Assembly: GCF_003415675.1 (NCBI RefSeq) | Contig: NZ_QFZK01000018.1 | Span: 1-64,000, forward strand | DNA: 64,000 bases | Direction: 5' to 3' | Source of the DNA: Rhodoferax lacus | Lineage (GTDB): Bacteria > Pseudomonadota > Gammaproteobacteria > Burkholderiales > Burkholderiaceae_C | Part shown: positions 50,786 through 59,667 of the stretch, one piece after another | How positions within the stretch are numbered: position 1 is the first letter of the stretch | Layout of the letters: each line of letters starts with the position of its first letter | Position numbers and translations under genes: made by a program | The notes under the pieces: generated by a model | What the model saw: the letters and a program-made list of their open reading frames with translations, nothing else | The model's database searches: none | What the model was told of the DNA's origin: nothing

Positions 50786-51009
50786 AGTTTTTGTTGCTGT
50801 TCTTCATCTTCATGGTGCTGCTGTGGCAATGGCGCCAGGCACGCCAACCCAAGGTCAAGCAGGCAAAGCGCAAAAGCGCAGGGCCTGCCGGTGTCGTGGC
50901 CATGGTGGAGTGCGCGCAATGCGGCCTGCACCTGCCCGCACACGACGCCATCCAGGGCGCACACGGCCTGTATTGCAGCGCCGCGCACCGCCTGGCGCGG
51001 GAGCCCTGA
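50782..51009 (+). CDS. PP0621-family small protein with cysteine motif
   Basis: A 75-residue protein beginning with a hydrophobic anchor (MKFLLLFFIFMVLLWQWRQA), then a basic linker and a short zinc-ribbon-like segment VECAQCGLHLPAHDAI, with a later cysteine and histidine (LYCSAAHRL). It overlaps the preceding gene by four bases and ends directly before pilS. Members of this family (PP0621) occur upstream of pilS in many betaproteobacteria. Function unknown; metal binding plausible. Confidence 0.85.
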   Translation: MKFLLLFFIFMVLLWQWRQARQPKVKQAKRKSAGPAGVVAMVECAQCGLHLPAHDAIQGAHGLYCSAAHRLAREP

Positions 51010-52752
51010 ATGGCGCGGGCGTCCACCGAGCGCTCCTGGCTGGGACAGGCAGCACCTTGGGCGGCCGTGATTCACACCGACGACACGCGCGAGTTCTCGC
51101 GCATCTGGCAGGGCTTCATGACCGCGCGCCTGACCCTGGGGCTGGTCTTGCTGGCCATGCAGGTCACCATGATGGCCATAGGCACACCGCACAGCAAATG
51201 GCTGATCGGCATCAGCCTGGCCTACCTGGCCAGCACGCTGACCACGGGCCTGTTTGGCAAACCCCTGTTTCTGGGCAACAGCTTCAACCGCCACTGGATA
51301 CGCCTGGTCGGGCTGGATGTGCTGGCCTATTCGTCACTGCAGATTCTGCAAGGCAACACGGTCAACTACACGCCGCTGTTTGCACTGCCCATTTTGCTGG
51401 CCTCGGTGCTGGGCTCCCTGCGGCTGGCGCTGGGCACGGCGGCCAGCGTCACCATGCTGCTGCTGGGCAACACCGCACTGGCCTACCTGAATGGCAGCGT
51501 GGACACCACCGTATCCCTTTTGCAGGCAGCGCTCACGGGTGTGGGCTATTTTGCAATCGCGCTGCTGGCCAACCAGTTGTCCAGCCGCTTGTCGAGCGAA
51601 GGCATGCGGGTGCGCAGCAGCCAGGCAGCGGTCAACCTGCAGCGCCAAGTCAACGAACTGGTGATTGAGTCATTGCCCGATGGCGTGCTGATCGTGGACC
51701 GCCAGGGCCTGGTGCGCGCCGCCAACCCGGCAGCGGTGCAGCTGCTGGCCCCCACGCCAGAGCAGAAGGGACCAGTGGCTGACTTGCACCGTGAACCGGC
51801 CTGGCAGCCCCTGCTGGAATTGACACACCGGAGCTTTGCACAGGGCCACGGGCAACAGGAAGATGTGACGATCCGGCATGCAGGCCAGGGGCCCCGCCGC
51901 ATCCACGTGAGCACGCGCCCGACCAATCCGCAGGACCTGGGCGGCGAGAGCCTGTGCGTGTTGTTCCTGCAGGACCAGCGCGAGCTGGAGGCCCGCATGC
52001 GCACCGAAAAGCTGGCCAGCATGGGCCGCATGTCCACCGCCGTAGCACACGAGATCCGCAACCCGCTGGCGGCCATCTCCCAGGCCAACGCCCTGCTGGA
52101 AGAAGACCTGACAGACCCGCACCACAAGAAGCTCACCCATATGGTGGGACAAAATGCGCAGCGCCTGGCCCAGATCGTCAACGACATACTCAACGCGGCG
52201 CGCGCGCAGCCCCAGGATGGCGGGCAAACGCCGCTGCTGGTCAACCTGAACGAGGCGGCAGGCCGGGTTTGCCGTGAGTGGAGTGCGCAAAACACCTGCG
52301 AAAAGCGCCTGCAGTACCTGCCTGAGGCACAGAGCATCACGGTGCAATTTGAAGGCGACCACCTGCGCCGGGTGCTGGTCAACCTGCTGGACAATGCACG
52401 CCGCTTTGCATCGGACACCCCCGGCTCCATACAGGTGCAGACGCACAGCGTGCCGCAGCACGCCACCCTGCGCGTGTGGAGTGCGGGCCCCCCCATGGAC
52501 CAGACGGTGGAGCGCCACCTGTTCGAGCCCTTCTTCTCCTCCGAGAGCCGCTCCAGCGGTTTGGGGCTGTATATTTGCCGCCAGCTGTGCGAAGGACATA
52601 ACGCCAGCATTGCCTACCACCGCAGTGTGCGTGAAGTGGATGGACAGGCCATCGAAGGAAACGAATTTTTTGTGCATTTTGTAAACATTGCCCAGACCCT
52701 GCCTGCGGCTGACGAAGCCCACACCACACCATGGCCCACTCCCCTTCCGTGA
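51010..52752 (+). CDS. pilS: Sensor histidine kinase PilS
   Basis: A 580-residue membrane kinase that would sense pilin levels or surface contact and phosphorylate PilR. The first 200 residues hold about six membrane helices (ARLTLGLVLLAMQVTMMAIG onward). A PAS-like segment follows (ESLPDGVLIVDRQGLVRAAN). The HisKA helix carries H347 (AHEIRNPLAAISQA). The ATPase domain has LLDNARRFA (N box), FEPFFSSESRSSGLGLYICR (F/G2) and a terminal EFFVHF strand. It overlaps pilR by 22 bases, and PilS-PilR function as a pair. Confidence 0.93.
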   Translation: MARASTERSWLGQAAPWAAVIHTDDTREFSRIWQGFMTARLTLGLVLLAMQVTMMAIGTPHSKWLIGISLAYLASTLTTGLFGKPLFLGNSFNRHWIRLVGLDVLAYSSLQILQGNTVNYTPLFALPILLASVLGSLRLALGTAASVTMLLLGNTALAYLNGSVDTTVSLLQAALTGVGYFAIALLANQLSSRLSSEGMRVRSSQAAVNLQRQVNELVIESLPDGVLIVDRQGLVRAANPAAVQLLAPTPEQKGPVADLHREPAWQPLLELTHRSFAQGHGQQEDVTIRHAGQGPRRIHVSTRPTNPQDLGGESLCVLFLQDQRELEARMRTEKLASMGRMSTAVAHEIRNPLAAISQANALLEEDLTDPHHKKLTHMVGQNAQRLAQIVNDILNAARAQPQDGGQTPLLVNLNEAAGRVCREWSAQNTCEKRLQYLPEAQSITVQFEGDHLRRVLVNLLDNARRFASDTPGSIQVQTHSVPQHATLRVWSAGPPMDQTVERHLFEPFFSSESRSSGLGLYICRQLCEGHNASIAYHRSVREVDGQAIEGNEFFVHFVNIAQTLPAADEAHTTPWPTPLP

Positions 52753-54227
52753 GCGATATCCAGATCCTGGTCCTCGACGACGAGCCCGATTTGCGCACCC
52801 TGTACGAGCTCACGCTCCTGCGCGAGGGCTACCAGGTGGAGGCGGCCGGCACCGTTCAGGAGGCCTGGGACCTGCTCAATGCACGGCGCTTTGACCTGGT
52901 GATTACCGACATGCGCCTGCCAGACGGCTCGGGCATCGACTTGCTCAAAGGCGTGCGCGCCCAGCAGCGGCGTGAGCGCTGCATCGTCATCACGGCCTAT
53001 GGCTCGGCCGAGAATGCAGTGGAGTCGCTCAAGGCGGGCGCTTTTGATTACCTCACCAAGCCAGTGGACCTCAAGCAGTTCAGGGCCGTGGTGGCTGCCG
53101 CCGCGCGCGGCACGCAGGCAGCAGGTGCGGGATTCTCTGCCAGCACGTCGGCGCCCCTGTCCGATGGCGGCTCCGGCCACGGCAACAAGGGCGAGCAGGC
53201 GCTGGCACGCATGGCCGGTGACTCGGCCGCCATGCGCATGGTGCGTGAACGCATTGTCAAAGTGGCGCGCAGCATGGCGCCGGTGATGGTGCGTGGCGAA
53301 TCAGGCACCGGCAAGGAACTGGTGGCCAACGCACTGCACGCCAACAGCCACCGCAAGGACGGGCCCTGGATTGCGGTGAACTGCGGCGCGATTCCCGAGA
53401 ACCTGCTGGAGGCGGAATTTTTCGGCGCCAAAAAGGGCGCTTATACCGGCGCAGCCCAGGACCGCGAGGGCTTCTTTCAGGCCGCCCACGGTGGCACCCT
53501 GTTTCTGGACGAGATTGGCGACTTGCCGCTGGCCATGCAGGCCAAACTGCTGCGCGCCATCCAGGAGCGCTGCGTGCGGCCCCTGGGAGGCAACCAGGAA
53601 GAGAGTGTGGATGTGCGCATCGTCAGCGCCACGCACAAGGACTTGCCCGCTGAAGTGGCGGCCGGGCGCTTTCGCCAGGATTTGTATTACCGCCTGAATG
53701 TGATCGACATCGACATTCCGCCCCTGCGCGAGCGGCCGGAAGACTTGCCCGCACTGTGCCAGGCGCTGCTGGGTCGCATCGCCCGGGATTCGGGCCAACC
53801 CGAGCGCCATGTCACTGCCAGCACCGTGGCACGCCTGGCCGGCCTGTCCCTGCAGGGCAATGTGCGCGAGCTGGAAAACATTCTGCACCGTGCGCTGGCG
53901 CTGTCAGATGGAGAGACGCTGGAACTGTCTGACCCCACGCACGAGTCGGGCAGCGCCAGCATGCCTTTGAGTGGCCATGTGCCTCTGGGCGCTGGCACGC
54001 CATCAAGCGATACGGTGAGCACACCCAGGCAGCCATTGCCAGGCGATTTGCAGGGGTACCTGGATGAGAAGGAACGGCAGATTCTGGTGCGTGCATTGCG
54101 CGAAACCGGATTCAACCGCACCCTGGCTGCCAAGTTGCTGGGCCTGACCCTGCGGCAGATCCGCTACCGCATTGCACGGCTCAAGATTGATGCGCCCGAC
54201 ATGCAGGGTGACGAGGCCGATGACTGA
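52731..54227 (+). CDS. pilR: Sigma-54-dependent response regulator PilR
   Basis: A 498-residue NtrC-type activator of pilin transcription. Receiver domain with Asp60 (FDLVITDMRLPDGSG) and acidic patch LVLDDEPD. The AAA+ domain has Walker A GESGTGKELVANALH, the sigma-54 contact motif GAYTGA (within AKKGAYTGAAQDREG) and Walker B GGTLFLDEIGDLP. A linker of about 60 residues leads to the Fis-type helix-turn-helix (FNRTLAAKLLGLTLRQIRYR). The start at 52731 lies inside the pilS end. The 3' end overlaps ampD by eight bases. Confidence 0.94.
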   Translation: MAHSPSVSDIQILVLDDEPDLRTLYELTLLREGYQVEAAGTVQEAWDLLNARRFDLVITDMRLPDGSGIDLLKGVRAQQRRERCIVITAYGSAENAVESLKAGAFDYLTKPVDLKQFRAVVAAAARGTQAAGAGFSASTSAPLSDGGSGHGNKGEQALARMAGDSAAMRMVRERIVKVARSMAPVMVRGESGTGKELVANALHANSHRKDGPWIAVNCGAIPENLLEAEFFGAKKGAYTGAAQDREGFFQAAHGGTLFLDEIGDLPLAMQAKLLRAIQERCVRPLGGNQEESVDVRIVSATHKDLPAEVAAGRFRQDLYYRLNVIDIDIPPLRERPEDLPALCQALLGRIARDSGQPERHVTASTVARLAGLSLQGNVRELENILHRALALSDGETLELSDPTHESGSASMPLSGHVPLGAGTPSSDTVSTPRQPLPGDLQGYLDEKERQILVRALRETGFNRTLAAKLLGLTLRQIRYRIARLKIDAPDMQGDEADD

Positions 54228-54810
54228 GAACACAGTGGGCCTGCCCAAGGCATGGCGGAACGGCTGGTATGCGTTTGCGCGGCCATGCCAGTCCCCCAAC
54301 TTCGGACCACGCCCACCGCTCACAGCCATTGACCTGGTGGTGCTGCATTCCATCAGCCTGCCACCGGGCCAGTTTGGAGGCAACTGCGTGCAGCAACTGT
54401 TCACCAACCAGCTGGACTGGAACGCCCACCCCTACTTCAAGCAGATCGAGGGCCTGCAGGTGTCTGCCCATTTCTTCATCCAGCGCGGCGGCGAGTTGTG
54501 GCAGTTTGTGAGCTGCGATGACCGCGCCTGGCATGCCGGGCGCTCGTACTTTGCCGGGCGCGACAACTGCAATGACTTCTCGATCGGTATCGAGCTCGAA
54601 GGCCTGGAGGGTGGCAACTTCGAGCCCGCGCAATACGAGACCCTGGCAGCACTGGTGCCCGCTTTGGCCCTGCACTACCCGGTGCGCCACATTGCGGGGC
54701 ATGAACACATCGCACCGGGCCGCAAGGCCGACCCTGGTCCGGGACTGGACTGGGCCTTTTTGCAACGCTGCACAGGCCTTGATGCTCGGTGTTTTCCCGA
54801 TGGCAAATAA
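54220..54810 (+). CDS. ampD: N-acetyl-anhydromuramyl-L-alanine amidase AmpD
   Basis: A 196-residue zinc amidase that recycles anhydro-muropeptides in the cytoplasm. Zinc ligands are the His in DLVVLHSISLPPG and the His and Asp in HIAGHEHIAPGRKADPGPGL. The segment AWHAGRSYFAGRDNCNDFSI is typical. The ATG at 54220 lies just before the pilR stop and overlaps it by eight bases; it reads MTENTVGLPKAWRNGWYAFA. It is last in the pilSR-ampD unit. In relatives, AmpD loss raises beta-lactamase expression through AmpR; no ampC or ampR is seen here. Confidence 0.94.
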   Translation: MTENTVGLPKAWRNGWYAFARPCQSPNFGPRPPLTAIDLVVLHSISLPPGQFGGNCVQQLFTNQLDWNAHPYFKQIEGLQVSAHFFIQRGGELWQFVSCDDRAWHAGRSYFAGRDNCNDFSIGIELEGLEGGNFEPAQYETLAALVPALALHYPVRHIAGHEHIAPGRKADPGPGLDWAFLQRCTGLDARCFPDGK

Positions 54811-55083
54811 ATAGTCCTGCAGGCGCTTTGCAGGTTTCGCCGATTCGCGTGTCGCGATGGCCCACACCAAGCGCCTGATGCCTTCAAGGTCCGACAGTCA
54901 AGAGCCTTGATTGACGCGCGCTTTGCGGCAAAAAACGCCGCCAGACCGCGCCAACTGGTGCGTTGCGAATCGACCCTCAAGCGCCGCAAGGCTTTCACGC
55001 AGGCCACGCCTGCAGAACCACCTGCAGCGCCGTCTTTGGCAACGAATTCGCTTGCTCCAGAAGCTCCGTGGTTTTCCGTTGAT
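54811..55083. other. Intergenic region between ampD and the nrdA operators
   Basis: With the operators and nrdA leader this makes a 416 bp gap. A plus-strand 73-codon frame (54907-55128, TTG start) is rich in Ala, Pro and Arg but has no ribosome site and overlaps the NrdR boxes, so it is not called. Early bases contain a short inverted repeat CCTGCAGGCGCTTTGCAGG after ampD, which may act as a weak terminator. Otherwise nothing recognised. Confidence 0.35.
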
Positions 55084-55131
55084 ACACTACCTGTAGTGGC
55101 TTGTAAGCATTACAGACCCCAGATATAGTGT
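55084..55131 (+). promoter_or_regulatory. Paired NrdR-type boxes upstream of nrdA
   Basis: Box 1, ACACTACCTGTAGTGG (55084-55099), contains the perfect palindrome CACTAC-CT-GTAGTG. Box 2, ACCCCAGATATAGTGT (55116-55131), matches 13 of 16 positions of the NrdR consensus ACACTATATATAGTGT. They are 32 bp apart, about three helical turns, the spacing typical of NrdR operators. They lie about 95-145 bp before the nrdA ATG. Confidence 0.75.
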
Positions 55132-55226
55132 GTCCTGTGAACAGGGACGCACCAGGGTCGGCACCCAGACCAGCTGCCTCGAACATCCAGAGCCCCAACA
55201 AAAGAATTGATTTAGCAAAGGTAAAC

Positions 55227-58163
55227 ATGCAATCTTCCCTAGCCCCCACCGGCAACGTGGCCCACACCGCTCTCCATGCCGCTGACACAAGCCCTTTTGC
55301 GGCTGCGCAGGCCAACCCCATGACCCACTACCAGATCATCCGCCGCAACGGCGCGGTGGTGTCCTTCGAGCCCAACAAGATTGCCGTGGCCATGATGAAG
55401 GCCTTTTTGGCAGTGCATGGCACCCAGGGCGCGGCCTCGGCCAGCGTGCGCGAAACGGTGGACGTGCTGACCCAGCAGGTGATACGCGCCATGGTGCGCT
55501 CGCGCCCGGGCGGCGGCACCTTCCACATTGAAGACGTGCAAGACCAGGTAGAACTCGGCCTGATGCGCGGCGGCCACCACGAGATTGCCCGTGCCTACGT
55601 GCTGTACCGCGAGCGCCGCACGCAAGAGCGCGCCAAGCAGGTGGAGCAGGCCCGCCCCGCCGCACCTACTTTGCACGTGCTGGAAAACGGCCAGCGCGTG
55701 GCCCTCGATCTGGTGCAACTCCAATCGCGCATTGAGGCCGCCTGTGCCAACCTGGGCGCCGATGTCAAGGCCGACCCCATCGTGGCCGAGACCATGCGCA
55801 ACCTCTACGACGGCGTGCCCATGGACGAGGTCTACAAGGCCTCCATCCTGGCCGCCCGCACCCTGATCGAAAAAGACCCGGACTACACCTACGCCACCGC
55901 CCGCCTGCTGTTCCACACCATCTCGCGCGAGGTGCTGGGCCGCGACGTGGCTCAGGCCGACATGGCCGAGGCCTATGCCGACTACTTCCCCGGCTTTATC
56001 AAGAAGGGCGTGGACAACGAACTGCTGGACGAAAAGCTGCTGCAGTTTGACTTGAAGCGTCTGGGCGCAGCGCTGAAATCCGGGCGCGACCTGCAGTTTG
56101 ACTACCTGGGCCTGCAAACCCTGTATGACCGCTACTTCCTGCACGTGGGCAAGCAGCGCATCGAGCTGCCCCAGGCCTTCTTCATGCGCGTGGCCATGGG
56201 CCTGTCGCTGGGCGAGATCGACCGCGAGGCGCGCGCCATCGAGTTCTACGAGGTGCTGTCGTCGTTTGACTTCATGTCCAGCACGCCCACGCTGTTCAAC
56301 GCCGGCACCCTGCGCTCGCAGTTGTCCAGCTGCTACCTCACCACCGTGCCCGATGACCTGGACGGCATCTACGAATCCATCAAGGAAAACGCCCTGCTCT
56401 CCAAGTTTGCCGGCGGCCTGGGCAATGACTGGACCCGCGTGCGCGCGCTTGGCAGCCACATCAAGGGCACCAACGGCGAGTCGCAGGGCGTGGTGCCCTT
56501 CCTCAAGGTGGTGAACGACACGGCCGTGGCCGTGAACCAGGGCGGCAAGCGCAAGGGCGCGGTCTGCACCTACCTGGAAACCTGGCACCTGGACATTGAA
56601 GAGTTCCTGGAGCTGCGCAAGAACACCGGCGATGACCGCCGCCGCACACACGACATGAACACCGCCAACTGGGTGCCCGACCTGTTCATGCGCCGCGTGA
56701 TGGAAAAGGGCACCTGGACGCTGTTCTCGCCCTCCAACGTGCCTGACCTGCACGACCTGTTTGGCGCGCCCTTCGAGACGGCCTATGTGGCCTACGAAGC
56801 CAAAGCCGCACGCGGCGAGATCACCCCCAGCCGCACCGTGCAGGCCGCTGACCTGTGGCGCAAGATGCTGACCATGCTGTTTGAGACCGGCCACCCCTGG
56901 ATCACCTACAAGGATGCCTGCAACGTACGCTCGCCCCAGCAACACGCCGGCGTGGTGCACTCCTCCAACCTGTGCACGGAAATCACGCTCAACACCTCCG
57001 ACACCGAAACGGCCGTGTGCAACCTGGGCTCGGTCAATCTGGTGCACCACCTCAAGGACAGCGACAGCGGAAAAGTGCTGGACCACGACAAGCTCAAGCG
57101 CACCATCACCACGGCCATGCGCATGCTGGACAACGTGATCGACATCAACTACTACGCCGTCAAGAAGGCACGCGACTCCAACCTGCGCCACCGCCCGGTG
57201 GGCCTGGGCCTGATGGCCTTCCAGGACAGCCTGTATGCGCTGCGCATCCCCTACGCCTCAGACGCTGCGGTGCAGTTCGCTGACGAGTCCATGGAAGCCA
57301 TCTGCTACTACGCCTACTGGGCCTCCACCGAGTTGGCACGCGAACGTGGCAAGTACTCCAGCTACAAGGGCTCGCTGTGGGACAAGGGCGTGCTGCCGCT
57401 GGACACACTGGACCTGCTGTCCCAAGCCCGCGGCGGCTTTGTGGAAGTGGACCGCTCCTCCACCCTGGACTGGGATGCACTGCGCAAGAAAATCGCGGCA
57501 GACGGCATGCGCAATTCCAACTGCGTGGCCATCGCACCCACCGCCACCATCTCCAACATCATTGGTGTGGATGCGTCTATTGAGCCCTGCTTTGGCAACC
57601 TGTCCGTCAAGTCCAATCTGTCGGGCGAATTCACCGTGATCAACAGCTACCTGGTGCGCGACCTCAAGCGCCTGGGGCTGTGGGATGACGTGATGGTGAT
57701 GGACCTCAAACACTTCGACGGCTCGCTGCAACCCATCGACCGCGTACCCCAGGAAGTCAAGCAGTTGTATGCCACTGCCTTCGAGGTGGAAACGCAGTGG
57801 CTGGTGGAAGCCGCAGCGCGCCGCCAGAAGTGGATTGACCAGGCACAGTCGCTCAATATTTATATGGCCGGTGCTTCGGGCAAGAAGCTCGACGAGACCT
57901 ACAAGCTGGCCTGGCTGCGCGGTCTGAAAACCACCTACTACCTGCGCACCATGTCCGCCACGCACGCCGAGAAATCCACCGTGAGCGCGGGCCGCATGAA
58001 CGCAGTCTCTTCGGGTGGTGACAGCGGCGGTGCAACCCGGATGTCGGGTGCCATGGAGGCGGCCGCCGCAGCGGCACAGGCGCAGATGGCGCTCTCGGAA
58101 AACGCTGCCACCGATATCCGTTTCTGCGGCGTGGATGACCCCACTTGCGAGTCCTGCCAGTGA
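55227..58163 (+). CDS. nrdA: Class Ia ribonucleotide reductase alpha subunit NrdA, with two ATP-cones
   Basis: A 978-residue catalytic subunit that reduces ribonucleoside diphosphates. The first ATP-cone begins HYQIIRRNGAVVSFEPNKIA (about residues 34-130). A second cone-like repeat begins LHVLENGQRVALDLVQLQSR (about 148-240). The catalytic cysteines are in SQLSSCYLTTVPDD, SSNLCTEITLNTSDTETAVC and the C-terminal CESCQ (C974, C977). The ATG at 55227 with AAAGG is chosen over GTG 55128, which would overlap the NrdR boxes. The double cone predicts dATP feedback control. Confidence 0.94.
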   Translation: MQSSLAPTGNVAHTALHAADTSPFAAAQANPMTHYQIIRRNGAVVSFEPNKIAVAMMKAFLAVHGTQGAASASVRETVDVLTQQVIRAMVRSRPGGGTFHIEDVQDQVELGLMRGGHHEIARAYVLYRERRTQERAKQVEQARPAAPTLHVLENGQRVALDLVQLQSRIEAACANLGADVKADPIVAETMRNLYDGVPMDEVYKASILAARTLIEKDPDYTYATARLLFHTISREVLGRDVAQADMAEAYADYFPGFIKKGVDNELLDEKLLQFDLKRLGAALKSGRDLQFDYLGLQTLYDRYFLHVGKQRIELPQAFFMRVAMGLSLGEIDREARAIEFYEVLSSFDFMSSTPTLFNAGTLRSQLSSCYLTTVPDDLDGIYESIKENALLSKFAGGLGNDWTRVRALGSHIKGTNGESQGVVPFLKVVNDTAVAVNQGGKRKGAVCTYLETWHLDIEEFLELRKNTGDDRRRTHDMNTANWVPDLFMRRVMEKGTWTLFSPSNVPDLHDLFGAPFETAYVAYEAKAARGEITPSRTVQAADLWRKMLTMLFETGHPWITYKDACNVRSPQQHAGVVHSSNLCTEITLNTSDTETAVCNLGSVNLVHHLKDSDSGKVLDHDKLKRTITTAMRMLDNVIDINYYAVKKARDSNLRHRPVGLGLMAFQDSLYALRIPYASDAAVQFADESMEAICYYAYWASTELARERGKYSSYKGSLWDKGVLPLDTLDLLSQARGGFVEVDRSSTLDWDALRKKIAADGMRNSNCVAIAPTATISNIIGVDASIEPCFGNLSVKSNLSGEFTVINSYLVRDLKRLGLWDDVMVMDLKHFDGSLQPIDRVPQEVKQLYATAFEVETQWLVEAAARRQKWIDQAQSLNIYMAGASGKKLDETYKLAWLRGLKTTYYLRTMSATHAEKSTVSAGRMNAVSSGGDSGGATRMSGAMEAAAAAAQAQMALSENAATDIRFCGVDDPTCESCQ

Positions 58164-58172
58164 TGTCTAGAC

Positions 58173-58200
58173 AAGCATCGCAGGCATGTCCGCGATGCTT
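58173..58200 (+). other. Hairpin in the nrdA-nrdB gap
   Basis: AAGCATCGC (58173-58181) pairs with GCGATGCTT (58192-58200) around a 10-base loop. A run of seven T lies 10 bases further on, so this may be a weak or partial terminator of nrdA, after which nrdB uses its own promoter. Confidence 0.5.
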
Positions 58201-58207
58201 ATCCACA
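58199..58207 (+). promoter_or_regulatory. Perfect DnaA box TTATCCACA upstream of nrdB
   Basis: TTATCCACA matches the strongest DnaA-box consensus exactly. It lies 79 bp before the nrdB start, about 30 bp upstream of its likely -35. DnaA controls nrdAB in E. coli, so ATP-DnaA regulation of nrdB is plausible here. A single 9-mer could also occur by chance. Confidence 0.55.
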
Positions 58208-58237
58208 ACATTTTTTTGCAGTGAGACACAAGAGCGC

Positions 58238-58266
58238 TTTGCTTTTTATTTCACTGCTCCCATAAT
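58238..58266 (+). promoter_or_regulatory. Probable nrdB promoter
   Basis: TTTGCT (58238-58243) and CATAAT (58261-58266) are spaced by 17 bases and lie 20 bp before the nrdB ATG. This gives nrdB a separate sigma-70-type promoter besides readthrough from nrdA. Confidence 0.5.
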
Positions 58267-58285
58267 CCGCTGATTGGAAACCTAT

Positions 58286-59497
58286 ATGTTGACCTGGGAC
58301 GAAGAAGTCAAGCCCTCACAGCCATCAAACTTTGCACGTACGACGCAGCCCGCTGCGCCGCTGACGCAAGACAACGCTTCCCTTGAAATACGCACGCTGG
58401 ATGACGGCGCACGGGTTGCAGCCGCAGTCTCCACACCGGCTTACACATCTCCCATCAAACCCCTGTTGAAAGAAGCCGCGCGCCGCGTGAGTGCTGCCGA
58501 CAAACGCATCATCAACGGCCAGACCGATGTGAACCAACTGGTTCCCTTCAAGTACAAATGGGCCTGGGAAAAATACCTGGCCAGCTGCGCCAACCACTGG
58601 ATGCCGCAAGAGGTCAACATGACGCGCGACATCGCGCTCTGGAAGACGCCTGGCGGTCTGACGGAAGATGAGCGTCGCATCGTCAAGCGCAACTTGGGCT
58701 TCTTTGTCACGGCTGACTCGCTGGCTGCCAACAACATCGTGCTGGGCACCTACCGCCACATCACCGCGCCCGAGTGCCGCCAGTTCCTGTTGCGCCAGGC
58801 CTTTGAAGAAGCGATTCATACGCACGCCTACCAGTACATCGTGGAGTCGCTGGGCCTGGACGAGGGCGAGATCTTCAACGCCTACAACGAGGTGCAGTCC
58901 ATCCGCGACAAGGACCAGTTCCTGATCCCCTTCATCGAAGCCATCATGGACCCCAACTTCCATACCGGTACGCTACAGACCGACCAGACGCTACTCAAGA
59001 GCCTGATCGTGTTCGCCTGCCTGATGGAAGGCCTGTTCTTCTACGTAGGCTTCACGCAGATCCTGGCGCTGGGCCGCCAGAACAAGATGACTGGTGCCGC
59101 TGAGCAGTACCAGTACATCCTGCGCGACGAGTCGATGCACTGCAACTTCGGCATCGACCTGATCAACCAGCTCAAGGCTGAAAACCCCCAGCTGTGGACA
59201 CCCGAGTTCAAGGCCGAAATCAAGGCTTTGTTTGAGCGCGCCACTGAGCTCGAATACCGCTATGCCGAAGACACCATGCCGCGTGGCGTGCTGGGCATGA
59301 ATGCGTCCATGTTCAAGGGCTATCTGCGCTACATCGCCAACCGCCGCGCCACCCAGATCGGACTGGAGCCGCTCTTCCCCAATGAAGAGAACCCCTTCCC
59401 CTGGATGAGCGAGATGATTGACCTGAAGAAAGAGCGCAATTTCTTCGAGACCCGCGTGATTGAGTACCAATCCGGCGGCGCGCTTTCCTGGGATTGA
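58286..59497 (+). CDS. nrdB: Class Ia ribonucleotide reductase beta subunit NrdB
   Basis: A 403-residue radical-generating subunit. Diiron ligands and helices are recognisable in [60 protein letters not shown] and [20 protein letters not shown]. The radical Tyr is likely in the helix following HTHAYQY. The start ATG at 58286 has TGGAAA upstream. The first about 60 residues ([20 protein letters not shown]) are a variable extension before the core. It follows nrdA by 122 bp with its own promoter and DnaA box. Confidence 0.95.
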   Translation: MLTWDEEVKPSQPSNFARTTQPAAPLTQDNASLEIRTLDDGARVAAAVSTPAYTSPIKPLLKEAARRVSAADKRIINGQTDVNQLVPFKYKWAWEKYLASCANHWMPQEVNMTRDIALWKTPGGLTEDERRIVKRNLGFFVTADSLAANNIVLGTYRHITAPECRQFLLRQAFEEAIHTHAYQYIVESLGLDEGEIFNAYNEVQSIRDKDQFLIPFIEAIMDPNFHTGTLQTDQTLLKSLIVFACLMEGLFFYVGFTQILALGRQNKMTGAAEQYQYILRDESMHCNFGIDLINQLKAENPQLWTPEFKAEIKALFERATELEYRYAEDTMPRGVLGMNASMFKGYLRYIANRRATQIGLEPLFPNEENPFPWMSEMIDLKKERNFFETRVIEYQSGGALSWD

Positions 59498-59667
59498 TAG
59501 CCCACCATGTTTTTTAGAATTTCACAGCCGCACAACCGCCCCGAAGAGGGCGCAGTGCGGATGTGTCACCCCGTTCATGCCGCTGGGAAACTGCCCAACG
59601 GTATGAATCGCTTCCTGCAATCCAACGCGCAAGAAGCGCTCTTTGTTATCTGATCAAGGAGAAAATT

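Noticed and set aside
54907..55128. 73-codon plus-strand frame before nrdA
   Set aside because: TTG start without ribosome site; overlaps the NrdR boxes.
55128..55226. GTG start giving a 1011-residue NrdA
   Set aside because: It begins inside the second NrdR box, lacks a ribosome site and adds residues without family resemblance.
55239..57191. 650-codon minus-strand frame inside nrdA
   Set aside because: Composition (His, Val, Gln, Gly) is the usual antisense image of a GC-rich gene and it lies wholly within nrdA.
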